Shown here: piece by piece, positions 12,001 through 23,000 of the stretch
Layout of the letters: each line of letters starts with the position of its first letter
Position numbering within the stretch: the first letter of the stretch is position 1
DNA from: Aphelocoma coerulescens
Taxonomy: Eukaryota; Chordata; Aves; Passeriformes; Corvidae
Reading direction: 5' to 3'
Assembly: GCF_041296385.1 (NCBI RefSeq)
Contig: NC_091020.1
Coordinates: 34,111,001 to 34,175,000 of the forward strand
Length of the DNA: 64,000 nt
Notes under the pieces: model-generated
Databases searched by the model: none
Seen by the model: the letters and a program-made list of their open reading frames with translations, nothing else
Told to the model about the DNA's origin: nothing
Program-made: the position numbers and the translations under genes

Positions 12001-12049
12001 AGCCATTCCCCTGCAGGACTCCCCCTTGGAAGGAAGTGACACCACAGCG

Positions 12050-12620
12050 CAAAGAGGAAATCCGGGTTTGTGGGGAGCGGGGCGGTGCGGGACGCGCCTC
12101 CCCCTTCAGCCTGCCCGGCTGCCCGCGCCCCTCCGCGCTCGCCCGGCGCTGCCCGGCCCTCGCTGTCGCGACATTCGGCGACATTCGGCGACATTCGGCG
12201 ACATCCCGCGGCTCGCCGCGCCCCGGCCGCAGCGCCCTCCGCCGAGCCGCGCCTGCGCAGCGCCATGGCCACGCCGGCCAAGCGCCGGGCGCGGGGCCCC
12301 GCCGGGGAGCGCGGCTCCCACAGCGGCTCCGGCAGCAGCTCCGAGGGCTCCGGCAGCGGCTCCGAGGGCTCGGGGTGCTCGGACTCGGACGAGCCCATCG
12401 ATGAGGTGAGCGGGACAGGCCCCGCGCGGCCCCTAGAGGAGCGGCCGGGAGGGGATTCGGGACGGGGATTGTTTGGGGGATAGTCGGGAGCAGGTTCGGG
12501 AAGGGCTTGGGAAGGGGCTGTGCCCGGCGAGGCCCGGCGCGGGCGCTCGGTGCGTGTCCTGTGGGAGGGCCGGGGACGCGTCCCTCGGGGTCGGTGACCT
12601 GACGCGTGTTCGCTGCGTTG
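12050..12620. promoter_or_regulatory. CpG-rich, probably bidirectional UROS/BCCIP promoter
   Basis: GC and CpG content rise sharply here against an AT-rich background. The block spans the BCCIP start codon and first exon. UROS and BCCIP face away from each other across it, as in human. It contains three 10-bp repeats (12171-12200) and an NRF1-like TGCGCA at 12254-12259. No TATA box is evident. Exact start sites cannot be read from sequence, and the UROS non-coding first exon has not been located. Confidence 0.65.
12171..12200. repeat. Three exact 10-bp tandem repeats upstream of the BCCIP start codon
   Basis: ACATTCGGCG is repeated three times, followed by a degenerate fourth ACATCCCGCG. The array sits 65-94 bases before the BCCIP ATG, so it falls in the core promoter or the 5' UTR of BCCIP. 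Confidence 0.9.
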
Positions 12621-15600
12621 TTGTTGAAGGTTTTCAATTTTTTTAGCTGTCTTTGAAAAGTTGGGCTCGCCGAGGCCTCAGCTGTACAGCCCCGGCCCTT
12701 GGCGTGCCCGCTCAGGTGTGGGGCTGGAGGCGGCGGCTTGGAAATGGTGCTGTCAGCACAGAGGATTTGCTCTCTCATTATATTTCGCTATATTTTATTA
12801 TTGTATTTGCTTGCTTCCTTTTATTATAGGATCCCGGAATAGTTTGGGTTGGAAAGAACCTTAAAGCCTATCCAGTGCCACCCCCTGCCATGGGCAGGGA
12901 CACCTTCCACTATCCCAGGGTTTTCCAAGCCCCGTTCAACCTGGCCTTGGACACTTGCAGGGATGGGGCGACCTGTGCCAGTGTCTCCTGAATTTTACTT
13001 CCTCCCAAGGGATTGTGTCCCTTCTTTCTACATTACAGACAGGTCTTTAACACTGTTCTTCCAGTAGATGACAAAGGCCATGACCTCGGTGTGGGATTGC
13101 AGAGAGTTAGAGGCTGAATTGGTGACAAAAGTAAGGCTGAGTTGTTGAGGTTACTCAGGAAGTGTAATTGAATCTGGCAATTAAAAGACGAAGTAACTCT
13201 GAATGATCTTGAACAGTGGGATAGGTAGGCAGGGTAGCCTTGGCAGGTGTGACTTTCAATATAGAATACCAATAAAAGTGTTGGTAGGCACACAGCATTT
13301 GTTCTGGAAGGAGAAGCAACAGCTCCCATTGTGCTTCTGTGGTGCCTGGGTCTCATCATTTGCCTGCTGAGCAGAGTTCCACACTGGGGTTAATGATGCC
13401 AGGAGGATTTGGGGAAATAGCAGAAATGGGGGTTTTGATGTAATTATTTAAATGTCTGCAGCAATCTTCACCTTTAGCTAAGGCATTACACCCCAGTCCT
13501 GCAGTTCCCTGGGTTTAACTGCCTGGATCAAACCTCTCTGCAAGAAGTCTGTGTGGCTACAATAGGTGTAATTGTGTGAACCAGATGGCAAGAGCAAAGC
13601 ATTAAAGGTTTGTTCCCTACACAGTTGGTGGGTTAGTTTTGAAAAGTTAATTTCACAGATGCTCTCTGAAGATCACAGGAGAAATGATAACAATTGCTGA
13701 GATTACTACAAGGTGGAAATAAGTTCTGTTTCTGCTCTTTGACATTACTTGTCTTCAAGTATTTTACAGTTTAGCTTTGTTCTGATATAACTTCTTGCCA
13801 AATGTGTGTGACATTCTCTGTTTTACACCACAGGAAGTGAATATTGAATTTGAAGCACATTCCATATCAGACAATGACTATAATGGGATAAAGAAGTTAC
13901 TACAGCAGGTACTGTGACTATTTGTTAGCTTGGCTGATTTGTCCCTTGATAAATAATATCTGAAGAGTTATGCAAAGGCATTGGTTCACATTCTCTGTAC
14001 TGATTTATACTTTTTATATATTACGTTGCTTCCTTTAATTAGAGAATCCCAAAATAGTTTGGGTTGGAAGGGACCTGAAAGCCCTTCTTGTTCCACCCCC
14101 TGCCATAGTGGACACCTTCCACTATCCCAGCTTGCTCCAAGCCCCATCCAGCTTGGCTTTGCACACTTCCAGGGATGGAATAGCCACAGCTTTCAGATCA
14201 TACCAAGCTCCAGGGGATACAGTGGGGAAATACCAGCGTGTGGAAGGTGCAGGAGCAAGCACTTCAAGCAGCTGATTATTAGTTTTGGCAGTATTATAAT
14301 GAAGGAAGTTAAATAAAAAAACTCACTTTATTTTCTACTAAGTGGTCCATGAAATACCATCAGTGCCTAAAACTTAATACTTTTTTGTTTCCTGTCTTCC
14401 AGTTGTTTCTAAAAGCTCCTGTTAACACTGCTGAATTAACTGATCTATTAATACAACAGAATCATATTGGGAGTATTATCAAGGTAAGACAGATTTTACA
14501 TTTGTAATTGAAGTGCAGTACTTTTTATGTTGAAATGACATGATTTCTGTATTTCAGAGGGGGATCCTGTCTGTGTTATTTGTGTACTTTCTTGCTTTTT
14601 TTTCTTTGAGAATAATTCTTCTATGGGAACTGAAATTTTCCATGCCACTTTCAAGAAAAGAAGGAATTTGATATATTACTATAGCTGGTTTATTTTTACA
14701 TGTGGAAGGCTTTTCACTCTCTGAATTTTGGTGTAGTAATGCTGAAAATATTGTTACCATCTCCATAAGAAATAGGATCTTGTTACTTTCCTACAAAGAC
14801 ACAGCTCTTTGTCCCCCTCCCTATCAAATCTTCATTGCTCTGTGCTTGTTAAGACATTCCAGGTTTACTTCCCTGTGTTAGAAACTGAAGGGAATTGGTT
14901 TTGCTTAAGATACTGCCATCCCCTGGGCCGGGATGCTGCTTATTGACTGTGATCTGTCAACTTGTAGTGCCTTTCAAAGGACTCTGCTGTAGAAGATGCA
15001 TGACCTGGCTCTCTCTAAAGCTGGCTCAGAGCACAGTGAGATGTTCAGGGATGCAGCAGAATTTGCAGTGTGTGTTTGTGCAGATTTCCTTGGTGGTTGT
15101 CATGTGCTGAGCATCTTCTAGAAAGAAAAACATCTTTTGCTACAGAGTGGAAATAGAATGTCAATATGAGTTGTTGCTTTTCCTTCCATTCAACAGCAAG
15201 CAGAAGTGCAGGAAGACAGTAGTGATGATGAAGAAGATGATGATGAAGTCTTTGGTTTTATAAGCTGCTTGAACTTAACAGAAAGGAAGGTTGGTATTCC
15301 TCATTAACATCAGTGATAAATGAGGCTGCATCCTGCTGTCTGCCCTGTGTAACAAGCCTGGACATCTGGACCAGCATGTGGAATTCCACTGTGGAGGACT
15401 GGGGTTGTAAAACTTGCACATGGCTAAGCTTTTTTCTGAATGTAGTAACTTGCTGAGGGTCAAACATAAAGCAAAGAATGGAATAGAGTTAAAATTAGGC
15501 CTGATATTTCCAGGGTAAGTGAGCTGTCAGTCTCTTGTATTTCTTCACTTTGTTCTTCTGCAGTGTGGAGTTTTGCTGTGGTGTTGCAGTTCCTCATTCC

Positions 15601-18600
15601 CATCACTTCACAACCTTTGTTTGCTCTCAGCTCCAGATCTGGAGAACAATTTCAGAGAAATTGTTCAGTGCTTTAGAGGCTGCTGAGGGAAATTGCCACC
15701 AGGCCTGTAGGAAATGCCCTTGAAGTTGACATTCAAGGTTTCCTTGTGTAAATAGTTGTTGTACCAGGTAAAGAAAATGCAACTTTTGATTGCAGGGCAC
15801 CCAGTGTGCTGAGCAAATCAAAGAGCTGCTCCTGAGTCGCTGTGAGCAGAGCTGTGACCAACGTGTGGTGGAGCAGCTGAGTAAACTCCTGAACGACAGC
15901 ACAAAGCCTGTGGGGCTCATCCTGAGTGAGAGGTTCATCAATGTCCCTCCACAGATTGCTCTGCCCATGCACCAGCAGCTCCAGTAAGTTTGTTTATATT
16001 TTTTTTTTCTTGCATGATGTTGAATTGTATTTTTTCTTCATATTTTTCAGAACTCTTATGTATATAGAGCTCTGTGTTGAGACAGTTGATGCTATAGATA
16101 GAAGTAAAACATGAACAGAAAAATAATTTTGTCTTATATATGGTCTTCAGTTAATTTTTAAAATATTTTTTATATCTTTATAAGGATACAAAAATTTAAA
16201 CTCTAGAGGATATAATTTGAGAACATGTGCAGTTCTACAGAAATAGCTGTGTGTATGTTGCAATTTATCCTTGTATTGCAGATTATTTTCACACTGAGCT
16301 AGGAATATTTAAAAATGAGAACGTTTTTAGCACGCTGATAATGGGCAGCTTGGGTGTTTCTGTTTCTGTGTTAATGTCTGACTCTGGAATGGGAGATTTG
16401 GATTGAGGGAAAGGCTTAAAAGGTGGTTGTGTTCTGGCCCATGTAAATATGCAGTGTTTGGTTAGTTTCAAGTAATGAAAAAAGCAAGTAAAGTGCTGGT
16501 TGATCTCTACCAATTCATGGATTTATATCAAAAGCTGGGTGAATGTAAATAAATTAATCCACTGCAACACAGCATTACATTATTTTAGTGCCATGCTGAG
16601 AACTGGGAACAAGGAAATTTTGTTGGATCAGGAACTCCAGTAGTCAAATGAAGATAATTCTTTTTTAATTTCATTTTTTTCCTTCTTTCCTCTCATGTGA
16701 GATGAGATTAGAAGTCAGATTGAGGTCACCACAAATACAGCACTTGTCACAGCTCAACTTCAGATCTCAGCCTCTTTGTCTTAAAGGTTTTGGAGTGACA
16801 ACATGTTGAACACGAGGGTGGGCAAGAGTATTTTCTGTCTCTTCAGTTACAATTCCTCATAGAAGTGATAGTGTGATGTATTTTTAATGAGAGTTTCACT
16901 GTGAGTGTCCTGTGAACTATGGGAAAAAAATTCCATATTTTCATAGTTTAAAAGTCCAAATAGTATGCTTAAGTACCAGGAATGCATCTGCAAAATTGAT
17001 TTTCTGAGGCACTCATAAAAGAATAGCTGTAATTTGAATATCCTTTCTATACCAATACATTATAAGGTGTACTTATATGCTTGTTTAGGATTTAAATTGT
17101 GTAAGTGTGTAAGCATTTGTTCTTCTTTAGGAAGGAGCTGACGGAGGCACAGAGAACAAACAAACCTTGTGGAAAGTGCCACTATTACCTCCTTATCAGC
17201 AAGACCTTTACAGAAGCCACAAAGAGCAGTTCTAAGAGGAAGGAAGGGAAAAACCAGCCAAAGGAGGAATTAATGTTTGCAAATGCAGAGGAAGAATTCT
17301 TTCATGAGGTACCATATGATTATTTAATTCAAAATGCTTCTTTTTCTTTACATATCATCAACAGGAGATTTTTCACCTCAAATTCAAGGGGAGCTTTTAT
17401 CAAGATGATCACAAATACTTTTAAATTAAATCCAAGGTGTTTTGGAATAGCTTTGAGAGGGGAGCAATCAAGCTCTTTTTGTGTATTGATTTATCTCTTT
17501 CCTCCTGGGTGCCTGTTACTCTCAAAAAATGCTCAGAATTAAAACTTCTGGAAATCCCAAGAAGTGGCTCTTGCATCCCTTTTCTGTCTCTGTTCTACTC
17601 AGGGCAAGTATGTTAATTAAAAGTGCTAAAACACTGACATGGAAATATGACTTCCCATTTCCTAAGGCAGCCTGTCCACAAAATTCTGCTGGTCCCAAGC
17701 CAGATCAGGTGAGGGGAAAATGCAGGAAATTAAATTAAAAATGTGCTTTGAAATGCAAAGAATTTTTCATGGTTTCTTTTGTTCCCAAAGCTTTAAAACT
17801 ACTGTTCTCCAATATTACTTCTTTGTCAAGAGCCCATTATTTTTCATTTCTGGCAGTGCCTGCAGGGCAAAGGACTTGCACATGCATGGGGTGGTTAATG
17901 GCAAAGGTTCCTGTGTGTAATCATTCTGACAGAGGCTGTGATGGGGCTGTAATTTTATTTCTTGGGAAGGAGAGAAATGTAGGTGGGGGAATTCACTGGT
18001 GGCTGTAGGGAATGGTGTTGTAGCCTCTGTGCAGTAGCAAGTTGGGGATTTTGTTTTTGTCTTCCTGCCACAGCAGCTGAAACAGCTGAACCTGAACTCT
18101 GTGTAAAATGTTGTTGAAAAGCTGCTGGGGAGAAGCCTGTGATGCTCATGTGTCCATGGTTGTTCTGTTCTAGAAGGCCCATTTTGTATTTATTTATATA
18201 TTTTATATATATATATATATATAAATGTATTTATTTAGCTTTGTTATGTATTAAAGGCTAATGGTGTGCTTTCATCTAAACTCCAGTAATTCTCATCTCA
18301 AAAGGATAGACTCAAACTGAGCATGTTTTTCTTTTTAACAGTCTTCCCAGTGTTTTAAAAAAATTCATTTTAAACATTATGTAGGGTATTAAATTAAATG
18401 TCTCTCCATACTTAATAATGTGTGTGTGTTAAATTAGTGCTGGAGTGTCTGTCCTCCCTGATCACACATAATGTTAATTAGATTGCCATAAAATAGCATT
18501 AAATGTGGTGAGGCAGACACTTGGAGCCATATCAAACTGAGAGAAGCCTTTTTCTGCACTTGCCTCTTCCCTGGGCTTTATTCTGTTCCTTAAAATGATA

Positions 18601-19644
18601 ACCAGAAAATCTATTATAACCAGACTTGGAATTGATTAAAGGTGCTCAAATTGTTCTTGAGCAAAGCCACTCAATTAATGTGGTGATTCTCCCAAAATGA
18701 GATTTAAAGCCTTGATATATTGTTAGTGGAAAGCAAACCTAAAAGGAGAGGGGATCTTAATTTTCCCACAAAGGGAAGGAATCAGGGAAGTTTTCCTACT
18801 TGATGGTTCAGCTCAGAGTTCTTAATCTGACTTGTGTGAGAACTGGAAACATTTATTAGGTACAGTTTTCTTATGCATCAGGAATTTTGTCTGGGAAAGC
18901 TGATGAAAAGGGACTTCCTGTATGGAGTTTATATCCCTGAAAAGAAATAACACACATTATAGACACCTGCCTGTTTGGAGAAGCAGAAATAGATCTTCCA
19001 GTGGCTGCAACCATCTGGAGCCTTTCCAAGAGCTTTCTGAAATTCTCCTCAGGATTCACATGGGTGCCCATCCCCTTAGTATTTGATTTCTTCTCATATT
19101 CTTACAGATTTGTTAATTTTTAGGACTCTGAGCAGTTTTAAGAGTAGGCCCTGAAAACAGCAAAGCCTCAAAACATTGATTTTTTTTTTTTCCCCCTCTC
19201 TCCTAGTTTGTTTTTCTGATCCCAAACTATAATGGTAGCAGTCACTGTAGAATTTAGTATGGATGATATAAATTCTGTGAAAAGAAAATTGTTTAAAACA
19301 CTTTAAATGGTGGATTTTTTGCTTGGTCTTTTTGGTGAACCCTTTGAGATGGAACAAAACTTTTTAATAAGCATGGGCATAGTAGGTTAATTATTTTCAC
19401 TTTGTTGGGATGATGTATTATCTTCATGCTAATTAAACATTTTAATCTGAATGCTTTTATTTCTGTTGTTTAGAAAGCCCTTCTGAAATTCAACTACTCT
19501 GTGCAAGAGGAAAGTGACACCTGTCTGGGTGGCAGATGGTCCTTTGATGATGTACCAATGAAGCCTTTGAGGACTGTTATGATCGTTCCAGCTGATGGAA
19601 TTCATGGAATTATGGATAAACTGAAAGATTATCTCTCTCTCTGA
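12265..19644 (+). CDS. BCCIP: BRCA2 and CDKN1A-interacting protein, complete, seven coding exons
   Basis: BCCIP is a nuclear protein that binds BRCA2 and p21 and is tied to homologous recombination, cell-cycle control and large-subunit ribosome assembly. Coding exons: 12265-12405, 13834-13908, 14403-14483, 15197-15289, 15796-15983, 17131-17308 and 19474-19644. They total 927 bases (308 residues; human about 314) and join in frame through GT-AG introns. The ATG has an excellent context (CGCCATGGC). Landmarks are EVNIEFEAHSISDNDYNGIK, LFLKAPVNTAELTDLLIQQN, an acidic run (SSDDEEDDDEVFGF), RFINVPPQIALPM, NKPCGKC, LMFANAEEEFF and SVQEESDTCLGG. The last exon is of the type found in human BCCIP-beta, the conserved form. 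The first 47 residues are a Gly/Ser run rather than the Asp/Glu-rich head of mammals. A poly(A) signal follows at 19815. Confidence 0.95.
12826..12990 (-). mobile_element. CR1 LINE fragment in BCCIP intron 1
   Basis: On the plus strand it reads 'tttgggttggaaagaacctt', then 'caccccctgccatgggcagg' and 'aacctggccttggacacttg'. This is the reverse complement of the CR1 3' end. Confidence 0.8.
14036..14185 (-). mobile_element. CR1 LINE fragment in BCCIP intron 2
   Basis: On the plus strand it reads 'agtttgggttggaagggacc', 'ttccaccccctgccatagtg' and 'cacacttccagggatgg', a reverse-oriented CR1 3' end close in sequence to the copy in intron 1. Confidence 0.8.
17309..19473 (+). other. BCCIP intron 6, simple repeats only
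   Basis: The largest BCCIP intron after the first. It holds an (AT)n tract at about 18204-18222. No alternative alpha-type terminal exon was recognised, and no mobile element signature was seen. Confidence 0.5.
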
Positions 19645-20069
19645 GCTTCCCTACAAACACCAGGTTTTTATGGAGCAGCCATGCAGGACTGTGACTTGGC
19701 AATACTTTCAGAGCTGCTGTTGAGTCCACGGTTTTGTGCAACCAAAAATATCCACCAAATTAATATTTTTAAATATTGCATCTTATTTTCCTTTGGTAAC
19801 ACCATGAAGCAGTCAATAAAAACTCAGTGTCAAAAGAAAACCTGAGTATCTCCTGAATGTATTTTTAACCAAAGCTAAATCATGAGGCTTTGTTCCAAAA
19901 TAGTGCCTGCAACCACTTTTGTTGAGAAAAGTGCTTTTTCTTTTTGTTTCTGCTGTTAAATACATTTCTGTCAAAAGTTTGAAATAATTTCATGGGTTAA
20001 GGTGGGGATGTACTTTGGCTATGTTGCTTTTATTTATTGTTGTCCAATATGTGATAGTTCAGTCTAAAA
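19645..20069. other. Tail-to-tail BCCIP/DHX32 gap with both poly(A) signals
   Basis: The BCCIP poly(A) signal AATAAA is at 19815-19820. For DHX32, minus-strand AATAAA occurs at 20029-20034 and 20033-20038, only 32-41 bases past its stop at 20070. If both are used, the two mature transcripts stop about 170 bases apart. In human the two genes overlap at this end. Confidence 0.6.
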
Positions 20070-23000
20070 TCACTGAATAACACATCTCTGCTCAGTAGGA
20101 GTTTGGGGAAATTCCTCATTTTCTTTGCTGTTATTGTCAGTTTTCTGTTCCTCCTTTGTGGCTGAAACAGGTGCCAAGTGATTGATGACTTCCTGCAGAA
20201 TATCCTTGCTTTCACTTGGAGGAAGATTGCTGAAATAATACTGAGGTACCAGCTCTGCAAATCTGGGGAGCAAATTAAACAAAAACATTATTAATTTTTT
20301 AACTGAATTTTGAAATATTTGAATCATTATTTCCAGGCATATATAAAAGAAGCTACAAAGTTGATATTTCAACCCAAAACTCTGCAAGAATCCAAGAGTC
20401 TCTCCAAGATGCTTTCAGTAGCCTTGCACTGAATATCCTCAGCCTGCACTTGAGGTGCAGTGCAGTTCCCAGTGCTGCAGATTGCACGAAATAGCAATTT
20501 CCCTGCTTTAGAACAGAGTGGCTCAATAGCATTATGAAAAAAGCTCTCCTATAAACATGGGAAATAGAAAAGATGGGAGAGTGAAATGCATATTCTTCAT
20601 GTAAAGAGATTTTTGCAAAAGGAAGGCTCTGGTCTCTCTCTGAATCCATAAACAGTCCATGATTCAGCTGGCTGGGTACAGAAAATATGTTAAGAAAACG
20701 ATTTGCTGGAAAATCGGTTTTCAGGGAACAAAGACCTTCCCAGCTGGATTAATGTGTGAGTACACTGCTCTGGTAACTCGGAATTTTATTTTCTCTGTAT
20801 TTTACTTTGTAAGAAACTTTTGCAGCTAATAATGTGCTGTTTTTCAATTGATTACAGTTAAGTGGCAAATAGAATAGCGAAGGCCTGAGATCTTCCCTGA
20901 GATCTTCCCTTTTTTATTTTTTTATCCCCCCAAAGTGAGGATTTTGTGACGGATTTAGGAGTGAAGGAGCAGCTTCATCACAGTTCACTTACAGATGGGG
21001 GGAGATCTCCGAGATGACTCTGATGGAATTGCCTTCTGAGATGCTGAACTCGTGGAATAAAACCCACTCTGGAATCCTCCTGGTGTTGTAATAGGATGAG
21101 AAGGGATGGAGCTGGGCCACTTGTTTGTGTGTTAGCATTAAGTAGTTCCCTGAGCCATCCACATCACGAGCCATCTAAAAAAAAATTGAGAGAGTTGTCT
21201 GTTATTTAATTGATCAGTGCCTAGTAGATTAAAATCAGAAATTAAACTTCCCTTCAGCTACTTTTAACTGGAGAGGCTAAACTTCTCCTCAGATTTGTGT
21301 GGGAAAACTTGGGACTGGATACCATGAAGTGAGACTTAAAGAAAATGTTGATCTGTGTGTTTGAAAGGAAGCTGCAACAAATAAGTACAAAAGCATCTGA
21401 TTTTGACTTTGAAGGATCTGTGTGAAAACATACAAACATATTTTCTTTAGCATATATACTTGTAATAGACTTTTACATACAATGTGTCAGCACATGAAAT
21501 GTGCAGTTGGGAGGGGTCATTTTTGTGTTGGGGTGGAGCACAGGGATGTGAAGGAAAGCCTGGGGACTCAGGTGGGAATAAATCAATCTAGTTTGTATTT
21601 ACAATCACAGGGTGCCTTCCTGAGATGAACAAGCTGTGTATTACATACACCTAAATATATCCAAGTCATTTCTCTATTTCCAGGCAATTTTCACAAAAAC
21701 AGCTTCAAAATGGGAATAATTCCTAAAGGAATATTTCAAGTTCAAGAGTTTTTTGAGGCAAAAGAGTTCTTTGAGTGAAAGGCATATTGGCAGTTTTCTT
21801 ATTGCTGTGTGGAGTGTGTGAACTGTGTGCAGTGAGAGATGAACCCCAGAGAAAAGGCTGGAATGGGCAGAAGTGTTTGATACACTGGGAAAAAAAAATG
21901 GCTTTTATCCTTTCTAGTGATCAAGAGATTTCACTAATGAACTTAAGTTTTCTGAAAGCATTCTACGTAATTTAACAGTGCAGGAAGATGAAACCACAGC
22001 GTTTTTCCTTACATGCATGAAGTAACCAGATAAAAGAGCTTTCTTAATGCTGAGTAGATTTTCTTCTGATCCAAAGTCTGGTTCTGAGATGGGAAGTTCA
22101 ATGTGCTTCATAATCTCCACCAGCTCAGCTCTGATCATCTCTGCCATGCTCAGAGCAGAACAGCTCAGGAAATAATCACGGCACCATTTCTCATTGCTGA
22201 AGTCTGTGGAGGAAAAAAACCAGTGTTTTGACTTAAGGCAGAATCTTACCAATGGGTGCAATCCACAGAGATGCTGCTCTGTGAAATGCTCTTGCACTGC
22301 TGCAGATTGTGTCCAAAATTCTGGTAATGAGCCATACAGACAGCTTAGGCTCAGCTTGCAAAGTAAGTGGGCAATACTCGATATCCTCACTTAGTTTTAT
22401 AGAACTGCAGCTATTTCTTTCTGAATCAAATCCCTTCTTTGCTCTAAGTAAAGCTTCCCAGAGAATGAGTAGCGATTCTATTTTTCAGACCTTAAGGATT
22501 CAGGCCAGGATATGGAGCTGAAATCACATCTGTGGTGCTGGTGCTGATCCTGCATTTGGGTAAAGGACTGGTTCTCCTGGAGCTCCCTTCAGCATTCCAC
22601 ATGACTGAACAGGAAGGAAGCAATCCTGCTTCCCTGTCTCAAGTTTTTACTCAGTATGTGCAAATTTGTCCCTCTGCTGTCTGAGCACTGGGCTCAGGCT
22701 AAATGAAGCGGAGCAGGATGTTTGAGCACAGGAAAATGCAGTGAAGAGCTTCTGCTGCTCTGCAGTCTCCTGCCTTTTATTTGGCCTCCTGTAAATGTGG
22801 ACTTTGCCACTTTCCATTTTTCCCTTAAATTTTCCTTTCAGTTCACAGCTATCAAAACCCCACCGGAGTTGTTGGGCTGTTGGGGGAATCGAGGCCCTCC
22901 TCAACAGCTTTTATTCATCCTAAGCTTGGATTTTGTGCTTCTACAGGAAGAACCATCATTCTGGTTTTGCACAGCATCACTTCAAAGGACAATTGGAATA

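Noticed and set aside
11969..12778. 269-codon open frame on the minus strand across the BCCIP promoter
   Set aside because: It is antisense to the GC-rich BCCIP first exon and promoter, where stop codons are rare, and reads as low-complexity Pro/Arg/Ala/Ser sequence. No family features.
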